A stretch of 64,000 nucleotides of DNA from Spirosoma foliorum (GTDB taxonomy: Bacteria; Bacteroidota; Bacteroidia; Cytophagales; Spirosomataceae). Below are positions 9,651-17,610 of this stretch, piece after piece; the first letter of the stretch is position 1, and every line of letters begins with the position of its first letter. The translations under genes were made by a program, and so were the position numbers. The notes below the pieces were generated by a model, which was given only the letters and a program-made list of their open reading frames with translations, ran no database searches and was not told where the DNA came from. The stretch lies in the NCBI RefSeq assembly GCF_014117325.1, contig NZ_CP059732.1:4911001-4975000 (forward strand), written 5' to 3'.

Positions 9651-10480
9651 TGATAAACCCGCACATAATCAATCTCGTACCGGCTAGGAAATGAGGTTGT
9701 CGATGGGTCGCCCCCATTATCGCCACCAATGGCGAGGTTGACTAGTAGATAATGAGGCTGGCGAAACGGATTTATACTCGTTCCATCTTTATTGATGGTC
9801 TCCGAGAGCATGACCGTATTTAACAACGTATCATCCACATAGAGTCGAATGGCAGTCTCATCCCAATCCATACGCCATACGTGGAATTTCTTCGACCAGT
9901 CAGGATCGTTAAAAGAAGCCATTGGCTTTTTAGTACTGCGCCATTCAGCGGTGTAGCGTTTACCGGTTGCCCAGGCAACATTGGCCAGTAGCATATTCCG
10001 ATAATACTCCATAATGTCGATTTCTCCGTTGGCAGGCCACTCGCCTTTCACGCCCAAAGTCCAGAAAGCAGGCCACAAGCCGGACTTGGTTTCAATACGT
10101 CCTCGCATCTCAAACCGACCATATTGCCAACTATGCAACCCATTGGTATGCAAGCTGGAAGACGTGTAGTCAATAGTTGGCCTGTTGGTTTGCCAGTTAG
10201 AGCTGTTAGCCTGATACGTTGGATTGGGCTTTTGTTCGCGACGCCCTTCAATGATCAGAAAGCCATTTTCGCAGAAGGCATTGTCTGGCTGATACCACTG
10301 GATTTCATGATTTCGGACAAAGCCCGTTTCAAATTTCCAGTTCTTCGGATTTGGCGGTCCAGCCGTTTCAAATTCATCAGCCCAAACTAATTTCCAGTCT
10401 TTATCTGATTGAGTCGATTGACCAAAGCTGTTGAAACAACCGATTATTAGAAAAGCCCAAAGAAAGGATAAGCGACCCAT
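9641..10480 (-). CDS. GH16 endo-beta-glucanase (laminarinase-like)
   Basis: 279 residues from the ATG at 10478-10480, chosen because it directly precedes a signal peptide (LSFLWAFLIIG...FGQ); an in-frame upstream start would add 19 unlikely residues. The catalytic signature GEIDIMEYY gives Glu153 (nucleophile), Asp155 and Glu158 (acid/base) in the ExDxxE form. The C-terminus SRYEIDYVRVYQK is typical of the family's last beta strand. Members cleave beta-1,3 or mixed beta-1,3/1,4 glucans. Single domain with no carbohydrate-binding module, so secreted or periplasmic action is expected. Confidence 0.88.
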   Translation of the reverse strand: MGRLSFLWAFLIIGCFNSFGQSTQSDKDWKLVWADEFETAGPPNPKNWKFETGFVRNHEIQWYQPDNAFCENGFLIIEGRREQKPNPTYQANSSNWQTNRPTIDYTSSSLHTNGLHSWQYGRFEMRGRIETKSGLWPAFWTLGVKGEWPANGEIDIMEYYRNMLLANVAWATGKRYTAEWRSTKKPMASFNDPDWSKKFHVWRMDWDETAIRLYVDDTLLNTVMLSETINKDGTSINPFRQPHYLLVNLAIGGDNGGDPSTTSFPSRYEIDYVRVYQKR

Positions 10481-10524
10481 AAGTAGTTGATTCGTTTTAA
10501 ACACATAGATCCCGCAACGCCGAA

Positions 10525-10751
10525 CCGCAGAGAACACAGAGTTTTTAATCGAAGCCGTTTAAACTTTTCTTGTTAAAGAAAAATGGGATTGCTTTTTGTC
10601 ATTCCGACGACAGGAGGAATCTCAAGCCTCCTATTAGCCAAACTTGAGATTCCTCCTGTCGTCGGAATGACAAAAAATGCTTCGATTTCAACAGAAATAA
10701 GAAAGTTTAAACACCTTAACTAATAATGATAGAACTCTGTATTCTCTGTGG
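10525..10751. repeat. 227-bp nested quasi-palindrome containing a family A hairpin
   Basis: Three nested inverted arms are visible. The outer arm is 10525-10546 with 10731-10751 (motif CAGAGAAYACAGAGTT). A middle arm is about 10557-10571 with about 10699-10712 (GTTTAAACTTTCTT type). The inner hairpin is 10592-10676, which starts TTTTTGTCATTCCGACG and has near-perfect arms. Together they fill nearly all of the gap between the semialdehyde dehydrogenase and GH16 genes. No gene is seen in this stretch. Confidence 0.8.
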
Positions 10752-10763
10752 ACATATATATCA

Positions 10764-12320
10764 TTACGCATTCACGCGTTTGCCATCAACCAAGCGCCAG
10801 ATGTTCAGCGGATTGGCCGCTTTCAGTTCGTCGGGGAGCAGCGCATCGGGGAAGTTCTGATAGCAGACTGGCCGGGCGAAGCGCAAGATAGCATTTGTAC
10901 CAACCGACGTCGAACGGGAATCGGTTGTAGCCGGATATGGGCCGCCATGTTGCATAGCATGACTGACTTCAACACCCGTTGGAAAACCGTTAATCAACAA
11001 CCGACCTACTTTCTGTTCCAGAATTTCGAGGAGGTCGGCATACTCCAGCAACTCGGCATCAGTGCCCCATACTGTAGCCGTCAGATGGCCTTCCAGCCCA
11101 CGTGCTACGGCCAGTAATTGCTCACGGCCAGTTGCTTCGACTAGAACACTGCTTGGTCCAAAGACCTCTTCGGCAAGAACCGGGTTGGCTAGCAAAGCTT
11201 CGGCAGAGGTTTTCAGAAGCGTTGGCGTACCATTAGCAAAACTCTCCGTTGAGGTAGCTTGCCCAACGATTTCTACCCCTTCGGCAGCCGTTAATTTATC
11301 AATACCTGTTGTAAACGCTTTTTGAATACCCTGCGTGAGCATCGTTGCGGGTTGGCTATTGGTTATACCTTGAGCCGTTGCTTGTATAAACGAGTCGGCC
11401 TCTGCCGATTGCTCAACTACAGCCAGACCCGGATTCGTACAGAATTGCCCAACACCCAGGGTAATCGACCCCACAAAGCTCTGAGCCAGTGCACCACCTT
11501 TTTCTTTAAGTAATTGAGGAAGAAAGAAAACAGGATTCGTACTACCCATTTCGGCATAGACAGGAATCGGTTCAGGACGGCGGGATGCCGCATCGAACAA
11601 GGCTTTCCCACCCCGGAATGAACCCGTAAAACCAATAGCTTTAATAGCCGGATGCTCTACAATAGCCATTCCTACAGCTATCGTTCGTCCCTGCACCAGC
11701 GAAAATGTGCCAGTGGGTAATCCACAGGCAACAACGGCCCGACTAATGGCATCGCCAACCAGTTGCGACGTACCCGGATGAGCCGGATGTCCTTTTACAA
11801 CAACTGGGCAACCTGCAGCCAACGCAGATGCGGTATCACCACCTGCTACCGAGAAAGCCAGCGGAAAATTACTAGCACCAAATACGCCAACAGGTCCCAG
11901 CGGACGCAGCATCTGCCGCAAATCAGGACGAGGCAAGGGTTGGCGATCGGGCAAAGCAGTGTCGATGCGGGCTTCTACCCAGGAGCCTTCACGCAGGTAT
12001 TCAGCAAACAGGCGAAGCTGGCCAGTTGTACGGCCACGCTCACCCGTCAGGCGAGCCAATGGCAAACCAGATTCTGCTTGTGCTCTCGTTAATAATTCGT
12101 CACCCAGCGCTTCGATTTCGGAAGCAATTTTTTCCAGGAAAGCGGCTTTCTCTGCGCCCGATTTCTTACGGTACTCTGTAAACGCTTCGGCAGCTCGCTC
12201 ACAGGCCTGTGCCACTTCGTTCGTGGTTGCTTCGTTAAATTGACCTGGCAATGACTCACCAGTAGCTGGATTGATGCCTTGAAATGATTCGGTAACGGGA
12301 TTTGTTAGGGAGTTTGTCAT
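10764..12320 (-). CDS. 2,5-dioxovalerate (alpha-ketoglutarate semialdehyde) dehydrogenase
   Basis: 518 residues, an NAD(P)-dependent aldehyde dehydrogenase with predicted catalytic Cys294 (GQFCTNPG) and Glu257 (AEMGSTNP). The ATP/ADP-independent ALDH subgroup with VFGASNFPLAFS and the HGGPYPATTD motif is typical of the KGSADH type. It would oxidise 2-oxoglutarate semialdehyde to 2-oxoglutarate, the last step of hydroxyproline (and pentose or aldarate) catabolism. Its position directly downstream of the FAD oxidase, epimerase and deaminase genes makes the hydroxyproline route the best reading. Confidence 0.85.
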   Translation of the reverse strand: MTNSLTNPVTESFQGINPATGESLPGQFNEATTNEVAQACERAAEAFTEYRKKSGAEKAAFLEKIASEIEALGDELLTRAQAESGLPLARLTGERGRTTGQLRLFAEYLREGSWVEARIDTALPDRQPLPRPDLRQMLRPLGPVGVFGASNFPLAFSVAGGDTASALAAGCPVVVKGHPAHPGTSQLVGDAISRAVVACGLPTGTFSLVQGRTIAVGMAIVEHPAIKAIGFTGSFRGGKALFDAASRRPEPIPVYAEMGSTNPVFFLPQLLKEKGGALAQSFVGSITLGVGQFCTNPGLAVVEQSAEADSFIQATAQGITNSQPATMLTQGIQKAFTTGIDKLTAAEGVEIVGQATSTESFANGTPTLLKTSAEALLANPVLAEEVFGPSSVLVEATGREQLLAVARGLEGHLTATVWGTDAELLEYADLLEILEQKVGRLLINGFPTGVEVSHAMQHGGPYPATTDSRSTSVGTNAILRFARPVCYQNFPDALLPDELKAANPLNIWRLVDGKRVNA

Positions 12321-12352
12321 AACGACAGGCAGGAGTTATAAATAGATTGGGG

Positions 12353-12360
12353 CAAAAGTA
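12353..12360 (-). promoter_or_regulatory. Candidate -7 promoter element (TACTTTTG) for the semialdehyde dehydrogenase
   Basis: TACTTTTG on the minus strand lies about 33 nt upstream of the ATG and matches TAnnTTTG. A TTTTG about 24 nt further upstream could be a loose -33 box. It would allow separate expression from the rest of the cluster. Confidence 0.4.
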
Positions 12361-12379
12361 GCCTGTTTTCGGGAATAGC

Positions 12380-13627
12380 TTACCCAAAACGTTCTGGTTT
12401 AAAAGCGACAATATCCATGCTTCTAACCGAATTGGTCAACAGTTCGCTCACTAATTTGCCAGTGGCAGGTCCTAAACTCAATCCCATCATGCCATGTCCT
12501 GTGGCCAGCACAACATTGTCATAACGCTCTGGTCGACCAATGTACGGCAAGCCATCGGGTGAGCAGGGACGCAAGCCACGCCAAACCGTATCGACGGCTG
12601 GCATACCAACTGTTATGTCTGGGTAATAATTGTTGATCGACTGAACGATACCACGTACCCGATTCATATTTACCGTCATATCGGTGCCAGCTACTTCGAG
12701 GGTTCCCGCGAAACGGAGATCGGCTCCCATAGGCGTCGCTGTAGCACGGGCTTCGAGCATGATGGCCGGTACCCGAACATTATTCGCTATGTTCCGAAGC
12801 ATAAAGCTGTATCCTTTTCCGCCCTGTAAGGATAGGTTTATATCCAGTTGCCGCGCAATTGTGGGCGACCATGCTCCACCCGCCACAACAACTGCATCAA
12901 CAGCATAATCACCCTGCGATGTATGCACAGCTGTTACTCGTGAACCTGTTTTTACGAAGCCCGTAACGGTATGATTTTCCAGTATGGCAACGCCAGCCTG
13001 ACGCAGATAAGCGACCAACGACCGAATCAATTCGTTCGGATTCAGATGGGCATCACCTGGATAAAAAATACCTCCCCGTACATCGACGCGTGTATCGGGC
13101 TCCAGATCCTGCACTTGCTGACCGTTAAGTTGCCGTGCTTCGATACCGGCATGATTAGCGACTTCAGCTTCTTCGGCCATTTCGTGTTCGGCCGATGCGG
13201 TTTTGTAGAGCATGAGTAAACCTCGCTCCTGCCATTCAAAATCCAGATCGCCATTAGCCGCCAAATCCTGATACAGCGTTTTGCTCAATAAGCTGAGGTC
13301 ACGCAAGACAGGAATCGAACGGTTAACATGTTCGGGTGTCGAATGGCGATAGAAGAGCCAACCCCAGCGCAGCAAATCGGCGTTCAGGCGTGGTTTGACA
13401 TAAAATGGGCTGGTCGATTTCAACATCCAGCGCATTCCCTTGGCAATCATACCCGGTTGGGCCAATGGAATAATGTGACTAGGTACAATCATACCCGCAT
13501 TACCAAACGAGCAGCCATCGGCAATAGGCCCCTGATCGAACAGCGTTACCCGATGTCCGGCTTTATGCAGATAATAAGCCGAACACAACCCAACAATGCC
13601 TCCCCCTACGATACCAATATGTGACAT
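12380..13627 (-). CDS. FAD-dependent D-amino acid (cis-4-hydroxy-D-proline) dehydrogenase
   Basis: 415 residues of the DAO/DadA family. The N-terminus has the dinucleotide-binding motif GIVGGGIVGLCSAYYL at about residues 4-19 and Asp31 at the end of the second strand; a C-terminal GLRPCSPDGLPYIG and ATGHGMMGLSLGPATG complete the FAD site. In hydroxyproline degradation this enzyme type converts cis-4-hydroxy-D-proline to 1-pyrroline-4-hydroxy-2-carboxylate. It lies between the epimerase and the semialdehyde dehydrogenase, so this role is favoured over general D-alanine oxidation. Confidence 0.85.
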   Translation of the reverse strand: MSHIGIVGGGIVGLCSAYYLHKAGHRVTLFDQGPIADGCSFGNAGMIVPSHIIPLAQPGMIAKGMRWMLKSTSPFYVKPRLNADLLRWGWLFYRHSTPEHVNRSIPVLRDLSLLSKTLYQDLAANGDLDFEWQERGLLMLYKTASAEHEMAEEAEVANHAGIEARQLNGQQVQDLEPDTRVDVRGGIFYPGDAHLNPNELIRSLVAYLRQAGVAILENHTVTGFVKTGSRVTAVHTSQGDYAVDAVVVAGGAWSPTIARQLDINLSLQGGKGYSFMLRNIANNVRVPAIMLEARATATPMGADLRFAGTLEVAGTDMTVNMNRVRGIVQSINNYYPDITVGMPAVDTVWRGLRPCSPDGLPYIGRPERYDNVVLATGHGMMGLSLGPATGKLVSELLTNSVRSMDIVAFKPERFG

Positions 13628-13635
13628 TGATACAA

Positions 13636-13719
13636 TGATTGAATGATAGAGTGATTAAATGATAGAATAAAAATTGTCGACTTAAGAACCATTCAGTCAT
13701 TCTATCATTTAATCATTCA
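13636..13719. repeat. Inverted repeat of ATTCAATCA-type units
   Basis: Arms made of TGATTAAATGATAGAAT (left) and ATTCTATCATTTAATCA (right) flank a short AT-rich centre. It sits between the stop of the epimerase gene and the start of the FAD oxidase gene. Similar low-complexity hairpins recur at 27674-27761 and 38725-38816. Confidence 0.7.
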
Positions 13720-13723
13720 AAAC

Positions 13724-14729
13724 TTAGATTACCTGAAAACCAGACACGTACGGATCGTCTTCGTCGAGAATAATGTGATTGTAACCGTGAATACGGGCCC
13801 AGCCTTCAATGCTTGGCACAATGGCTGGTCGATTGGCCAATTCAGTTTCCTGCTCGATACGTCCGTTGAAAATTGACCCGATGATGCTTTCGTGCACAAA
13901 TGTATCGCCCGGTTTCAGTCGCCCCTGTGCATACCACTGCGCCATTCGGGCTGATGTACCGGTTCCACAAGGCGAACGGTCGATGGCTTTGTCACCATAG
14001 AAAACGGCATTTCGGGCGGTCGAGGCTTCTTTCAGCGGCTTACCCGTCCAGAGAATATGGCTCAGCCCGTTGATTGTCGGATTCTCGGGATGCACAAACG
14101 TGTATTGTTCATTCATCCGTTGACGCATTGTCCGCGCCCAGCCGATAAGCTGCTCCGCTTTGTAATGCTCCAGACCGGGGAAATTGGGCTGTGGATCGAC
14201 AATTGCATAGAAGTTTCCTCCGTATGCCACATCGACAGTGAGCGTACCCAGATCAGGGCATTCAACGGTCAGTTTTTCGGCGGCCAGATAGGATTTGATG
14301 TTCGTAATCTTTACCGACGTTACCTTACGCCCTTCCTGCTGGTACTCAGCGCGAACCAGTCCGGCCGGAACTTCCAGATTGAGAACGCCCGGCGTTTTGG
14401 GCGTAATCAGGTTTTGTTCGATGGCCACCGTTACGGTACCGATAGTCCCATGTCCACACATTGGCAAACACCCCGAAGTCTCAATAAACAACACACCCGC
14501 ATCATTCGCCGGATCGGTGGGCGGATAAAGAATACTCCCCGACATCATATCGTGGCCACGCGGTTCAAACATCAGACCCTTCCGAATCCAGTCGTAATCG
14601 CGCAGAAAATGCTGACGTTTTTCGCTCATGTTTCCGCCCTGCAAAAACGGAATACTCCCCCCCCGTAACCACCCGAACCGGATTGCCACAGGTATGCGCA
14701 TCAATACAGAAAAAATGGAATTCAGCCAT
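13724..14729 (-). pseudogene. 4-hydroxyproline 2-epimerase, frameshifted by one base in an 8-C/G run
   Basis: The natural start is the ATG at 14727-14729, giving a proline-racemase-type N-terminus MAEFHFFCIDAHTCGNPV. That frame runs into GGEYS after an 8-base G run (plus-strand C run at about 14657-14664), while the rest of the protein continues in the next frame as SIPFLQGGNMSEK. Seven G would restore a 334-residue protein. Both catalytic cysteines are present in the repaired protein (about C91 in PMCGHG and C254 in SPCGTGTS), which marks a Cys/Cys epimerase rather than the Thr-type trans-3-hydroxyproline dehydratase. It would convert trans-4-hydroxy-L-proline to cis-4-hydroxy-D-proline. A miscalled base is the likeliest reason for the break. 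Confidence 0.85.
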
Positions 14730-14730
14730 G

Positions 14731-14825
14731 TTAATGGATAATGTAAAATGAATAATGGCTAATGAAGAGGTTCATTTGATGTATGTCATTATGCATTGCA
14801 CATTGTTCATTATACATTAATCATT
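14731..14825. repeat. Imperfect inverted repeat between deaminase and epimerase genes
   Basis: Low-complexity left arm (TAATGGATAATGTAAAATGA) and right arm (TTCATTATACATTAATCATT) are partly complementary. The right arm overlaps the last codons and stop of the DHDPS-family gene. Confidence 0.5.
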
Positions 14826-15718
14826 GGACGCTTCGCCAAAGCCGTTTGAATCACCTCCAGTACCTGCTCGCGCTCGGCACCGATTAGGGGTAACCGTGGT
14901 GCGCGTACATACTCTGAACCCAGACCGGTTGCTGTAGCAGCCAGCTTAATATATTGGACTAGTTTTGGATGAATGTCCAATTCGAGGAGCGGCATAAACC
15001 AGCGATAAATCTCCAGTGCTTCGGCGATTTGGCCTGCTTTGGCTAATTCATAAATAGCAACGGTTTCTACAGGAAACGCATCGACCAGACCACCAACCCA
15101 GCCATCGCAGCCGAGCAGCAGTGCCTCCAGCGCCAGCGTATCGACACCGCCCAGCAGTTTGTAACGATCACCAAAGGCATTCCGCATTCGGGTTACGTTC
15201 GTCAAGTCACGCGTCGATTCTTTTACGGCCTGAATGTTAGGCAATTCGGCTAGTTCCTGAAACATGGCTACGGTTGTCATGATCTTGTAATCGTACGGAT
15301 TATTGTAGATCATGATCGGCAACGACGTTTCCTGCGCTATTGATTTAAAGTACGTAACCGTCTCACGGGAATCGGCGGGGTACCGCATTGGTGGTAGCAG
15401 CATAAGTCCGTCGGCACCGTTGGCTTCCGCTTCATGAGCACGGGCAATTGCTTGTTTCGTAGCCTGTTCTGCGATATTTACCAATACAGGCACTTTTCCA
15501 TCACTAACGGCCAAGCCAGACTTTAAGAGTTCGATTCGTTCCTCATTCAGCAGTGTGCTGGCTTCACCCAGAGAACCACCAATGATAAACCCATGTACAC
15601 CGGCATCGAGCTGAGCATGCAGATTTTTTTCAAAAAGAGGCAGATCGAGTTGATCATCGGCCGTAAATGGAGTCAATAACGCGGGATACACACCTTCCCA
15701 TTGCACAGAGACGTTCAT
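14810..15718 (-). CDS. DHDPS-family 1-pyrroline-4-hydroxy-2-carboxylate deaminase
   Basis: 302 residues, class I aldolase-type barrel of the DapA superfamily. The Schiff-base Lys166 lies in QAVKESTRD and the partner Tyr138 in IMIYNNPYDY; the GGSLGEASTL segment is the family's N-terminal loop. In hydroxyproline clusters this family member deaminates 1-pyrroline-4-hydroxy-2-carboxylate to 2-oxoglutarate semialdehyde. It is the first gene of the cluster. True lysine biosynthetic DapA is a less likely reading given the three neighbours. Confidence 0.83.
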   Translation of the reverse strand: MNVSVQWEGVYPALLTPFTADDQLDLPLFEKNLHAQLDAGVHGFIIGGSLGEASTLLNEERIELLKSGLAVSDGKVPVLVNIAEQATKQAIARAHEAEANGADGLMLLPPMRYPADSRETVTYFKSIAQETSLPIMIYNNPYDYKIMTTVAMFQELAELPNIQAVKESTRDLTNVTRMRNAFGDRYKLLGGVDTLALEALLLGCDGWVGGLVDAFPVETVAIYELAKAGQIAEALEIYRWFMPLLELDIHPKLVQYIKLAATATGLGSEYVRAPRLPLIGAEREQVLEVIQTALAKRPMINV

Positions 15719-15797
15719 GCGGTATAGTTGGTTGATTAAATTCAGTCGATCAAAGTTCTGTATTTCAGGTAAAATGCAAATACCAAGAATTAGTATA

Positions 15798-15829
15798 TTG
15801 TGGTACTATTTTCACCTTTTCTATATTTG
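15798..15829 (+). promoter_or_regulatory. Promoter for aat (TTG-N21-TATATTTG)
   Basis: TTG at 15798-15800 and TATATTTG at 15822-15829 are separated by 21 nt, a full match to the Bacteroidota consensus. The predicted start site near 15836 leaves a leader of about 17 nt. Confidence 0.65.
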
Positions 15830-15852
15830 TATACGACACATTTACAGTTTTC

Positions 15853-16461
15853 ATGAATAAGCTAACCGCTGATGACCTGATCTACGGGTACATAAACGGG
15901 ATTTTCCCAATGGCCGATGCCGACGGTACGCTTTATTGGTATGCCCCTGATCCTCGGGCCATTATTCCTATCCATAGTTATAAACCAGCTAAATCACTTC
16001 GCCCGGTTCTGAACCGCAATCAGTTCGAAATCCGCGTAAATACAGCCTTTTCTGACGTCATGCGCGCCTGTTCGAAGCCTCGCTCGGAAGATGATAGCGT
16101 CTGGATTTCCGACGAAATTATTGACGCCTACACCGAATTACATCACATGGGATTGGCGCATAGCGTTGAGACGTATATAGACAATCGGCTGGTAGGTGGT
16201 TTATACGGCGTGGCACTGGGCTCGGCTTTTTTCGGTGAATCGATGTTTAGTGCCGTTAGTAATTCCTCTAAAGTAGCCTTCCATAATTTAATCCTGATCC
16301 TACGCCAGCAAAAGTTTACATTGCTTGACACACAGTTCATTAACGATAACGTTCGGCGATATGGGGCTATTGAAATTCCCAAAGCCGACTACTTACGGCA
16401 ATTAAAAACAGCCCTCAAGCAAAAAGCCCGATTTGCCGCTCTGATACCTGAAAAGGTTTAG
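15853..16461 (+). CDS. aat: Leucyl/phenylalanyl-tRNA-protein transferase
   Basis: 202 residues, GNAT-like fold. It transfers Leu or Phe from aminoacyl-tRNA to N-terminal Arg/Lys of proteins, feeding the N-degron (ClpS/ClpAP) pathway in the cytoplasm. Diagnostic blocks are GYINGIFPMAD near the N-terminus, WYAPDPRAIIP, GLAHSVETY, GGLYGVALGSAFFGESMFS and the C-terminal LLDTQFINDN. Length matches the family. It has its own promoter and is followed by an imperfect hairpin and proB. Confidence 0.95.
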   Translation: MNKLTADDLIYGYINGIFPMADADGTLYWYAPDPRAIIPIHSYKPAKSLRPVLNRNQFEIRVNTAFSDVMRACSKPRSEDDSVWISDEIIDAYTELHHMGLAHSVETYIDNRLVGGLYGVALGSAFFGESMFSAVSNSSKVAFHNLILILRQQKFTLLDTQFINDNVRRYGAIEIPKADYLRQLKTALKQKARFAALIPEKV

Positions 16462-16468
16462 ATAAATC

Positions 16469-16553
16469 ACGGTTTTCGATATATGGTTTTCGGTTGCTGC
16501 AAGTTGGACTTACCCAGCCTACCGAAAACCAAAAACCGTATACCCAAAACGGT
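16469..16553. repeat. Imperfect inverted repeat between aat and proB
   Basis: The left arm (ACGGTTTTCGATATATGG..., from 16469) and right arm (16521-16553) are complementary with several mismatches and a length difference. It may act as the aat terminator. No run of T follows. Confidence 0.5.
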
Positions 16554-16560
16554 AAATCCC

Positions 16561-16568
16561 TATCTTTG
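16561..16568 (+). promoter_or_regulatory. -7 box immediately before proB (TATCTTTG)
   Basis: TATCTTTG matches TAnnTTTG and ends only 5 nt before the proB ATG. Transcription would begin at or within a few bases of the start codon, so proB mRNA may be leaderless. No clear -33 TTG is seen at the right distance. Confidence 0.45.
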
Positions 16569-16573
16569 CCCGC

Positions 16574-17608
16574 ATGTCAAAACCCGTTCTTGTCCTGAAG
16601 TTTGGGACTGCTTCGATTACAAAACCTACCGGTGAGCCCAATGAGCCCGTTATGGTCGATATTGCCCGACAGGTGGCTGCGCTGCATCCTCACTTTCGTA
16701 TTGTGCTTGTTTCATCGGGGGCAGTGGGGGCAGGAAAGTCCCTAATTCGTGATTATAAAGGCGATATTACCCAGCGCAAAGCCGCTGCGGCTGTCGGTAA
16801 TCTTCTGTTACTCAATCAATATTCTCGTTTCTTTTCCATATACGGCATTTCCATTGCCCAAAGCCTTTGCGAGCGTCATCACTTTGCTAGTCGCGACCAG
16901 TTTCTTCAATTAAAGCAGACGTACGAAGAATTGTGGGCCAACGACCTGATTCCGATTGCCAACGAAAACGATGTAGTTAGCAATCGTGAATTGAAGTTTT
17001 CCGATAATGACGAATTAGCAACGCTTATCGCTGTAGGCTTCGGGGCAGAAGCGTTGATGCTTTGTACATCGGTAGGCGGTTTATTAGACGCCAATGGGAC
17101 GATTATTCGGCAGGTTGTGGAGTTCGACGAAAGTGTATTTGGCGTTGTCCGGACCGATAAGTCATCGTTAGGTTTGGGTGGCATGGCCTCTAAATTAACG
17201 TTCGCCAAACTCGCTACCCGAATGGGCGTTCGTGTCGTTATTTTCGGTCTAAATGAACCAGATGGTATCGGTCGGGCTTTACAAGGGGAAATAGGTACTG
17301 AGTTTACGCCCCATCCAATAGCCCCCTCTGCGCGAAATCGATGGTTAGCCAGCGGTAGTTTAGCCGTTGGGCGTGTACAGATTGATGCTGGTGCCGTACG
17401 CGCGTTGAAACAACGTAAGAGTTTACTGGCAGTGGGCGTACGAAAAGTGCTCGATGAATTTACAGCTGGCGAAATGGTGGATATTTTAGATGAAGACCAG
17501 GAAACGATAGCTGTAGCCCGAGCGCGAATTTCGTCGGAAGAATTATTGCAACAGCTTAATCAGCAAAATGTTGAGATTGCCAATGCGAATGATATTGTAC
17601 TTTTGTAA
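16574..17608 (+). CDS. proB: Glutamate 5-kinase
   Basis: 344 residues. An amino-acid kinase domain (VLKFGTASIT, SSGAVGAGK, GMASKL) is followed by a C-terminal PUA domain from about residue 255. It phosphorylates L-glutamate to gamma-glutamyl phosphate, the first step of proline biosynthesis and the usual target of proline feedback. The stop is 2 nt before the proA ATG, so the two are co-transcribed. Confidence 0.95.
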   Translation: MSKPVLVLKFGTASITKPTGEPNEPVMVDIARQVAALHPHFRIVLVSSGAVGAGKSLIRDYKGDITQRKAAAAVGNLLLLNQYSRFFSIYGISIAQSLCERHHFASRDQFLQLKQTYEELWANDLIPIANENDVVSNRELKFSDNDELATLIAVGFGAEALMLCTSVGGLLDANGTIIRQVVEFDESVFGVVRTDKSSLGLGGMASKLTFAKLATRMGVRVVIFGLNEPDGIGRALQGEIGTEFTPHPIAPSARNRWLASGSLAVGRVQIDAGAVRALKQRKSLLAVGVRKVLDEFTAGEMVDILDEDQETIAVARARISSEELLQQLNQQNVEIANANDIVLL

Positions 17609-17610
17609 TT

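Noticed and set aside
14057..14668. 203-codon open frame antisense to the hydroxyproline epimerase
   Set aside because: A shadow of the epimerase, which carries both catalytic Cys motifs.
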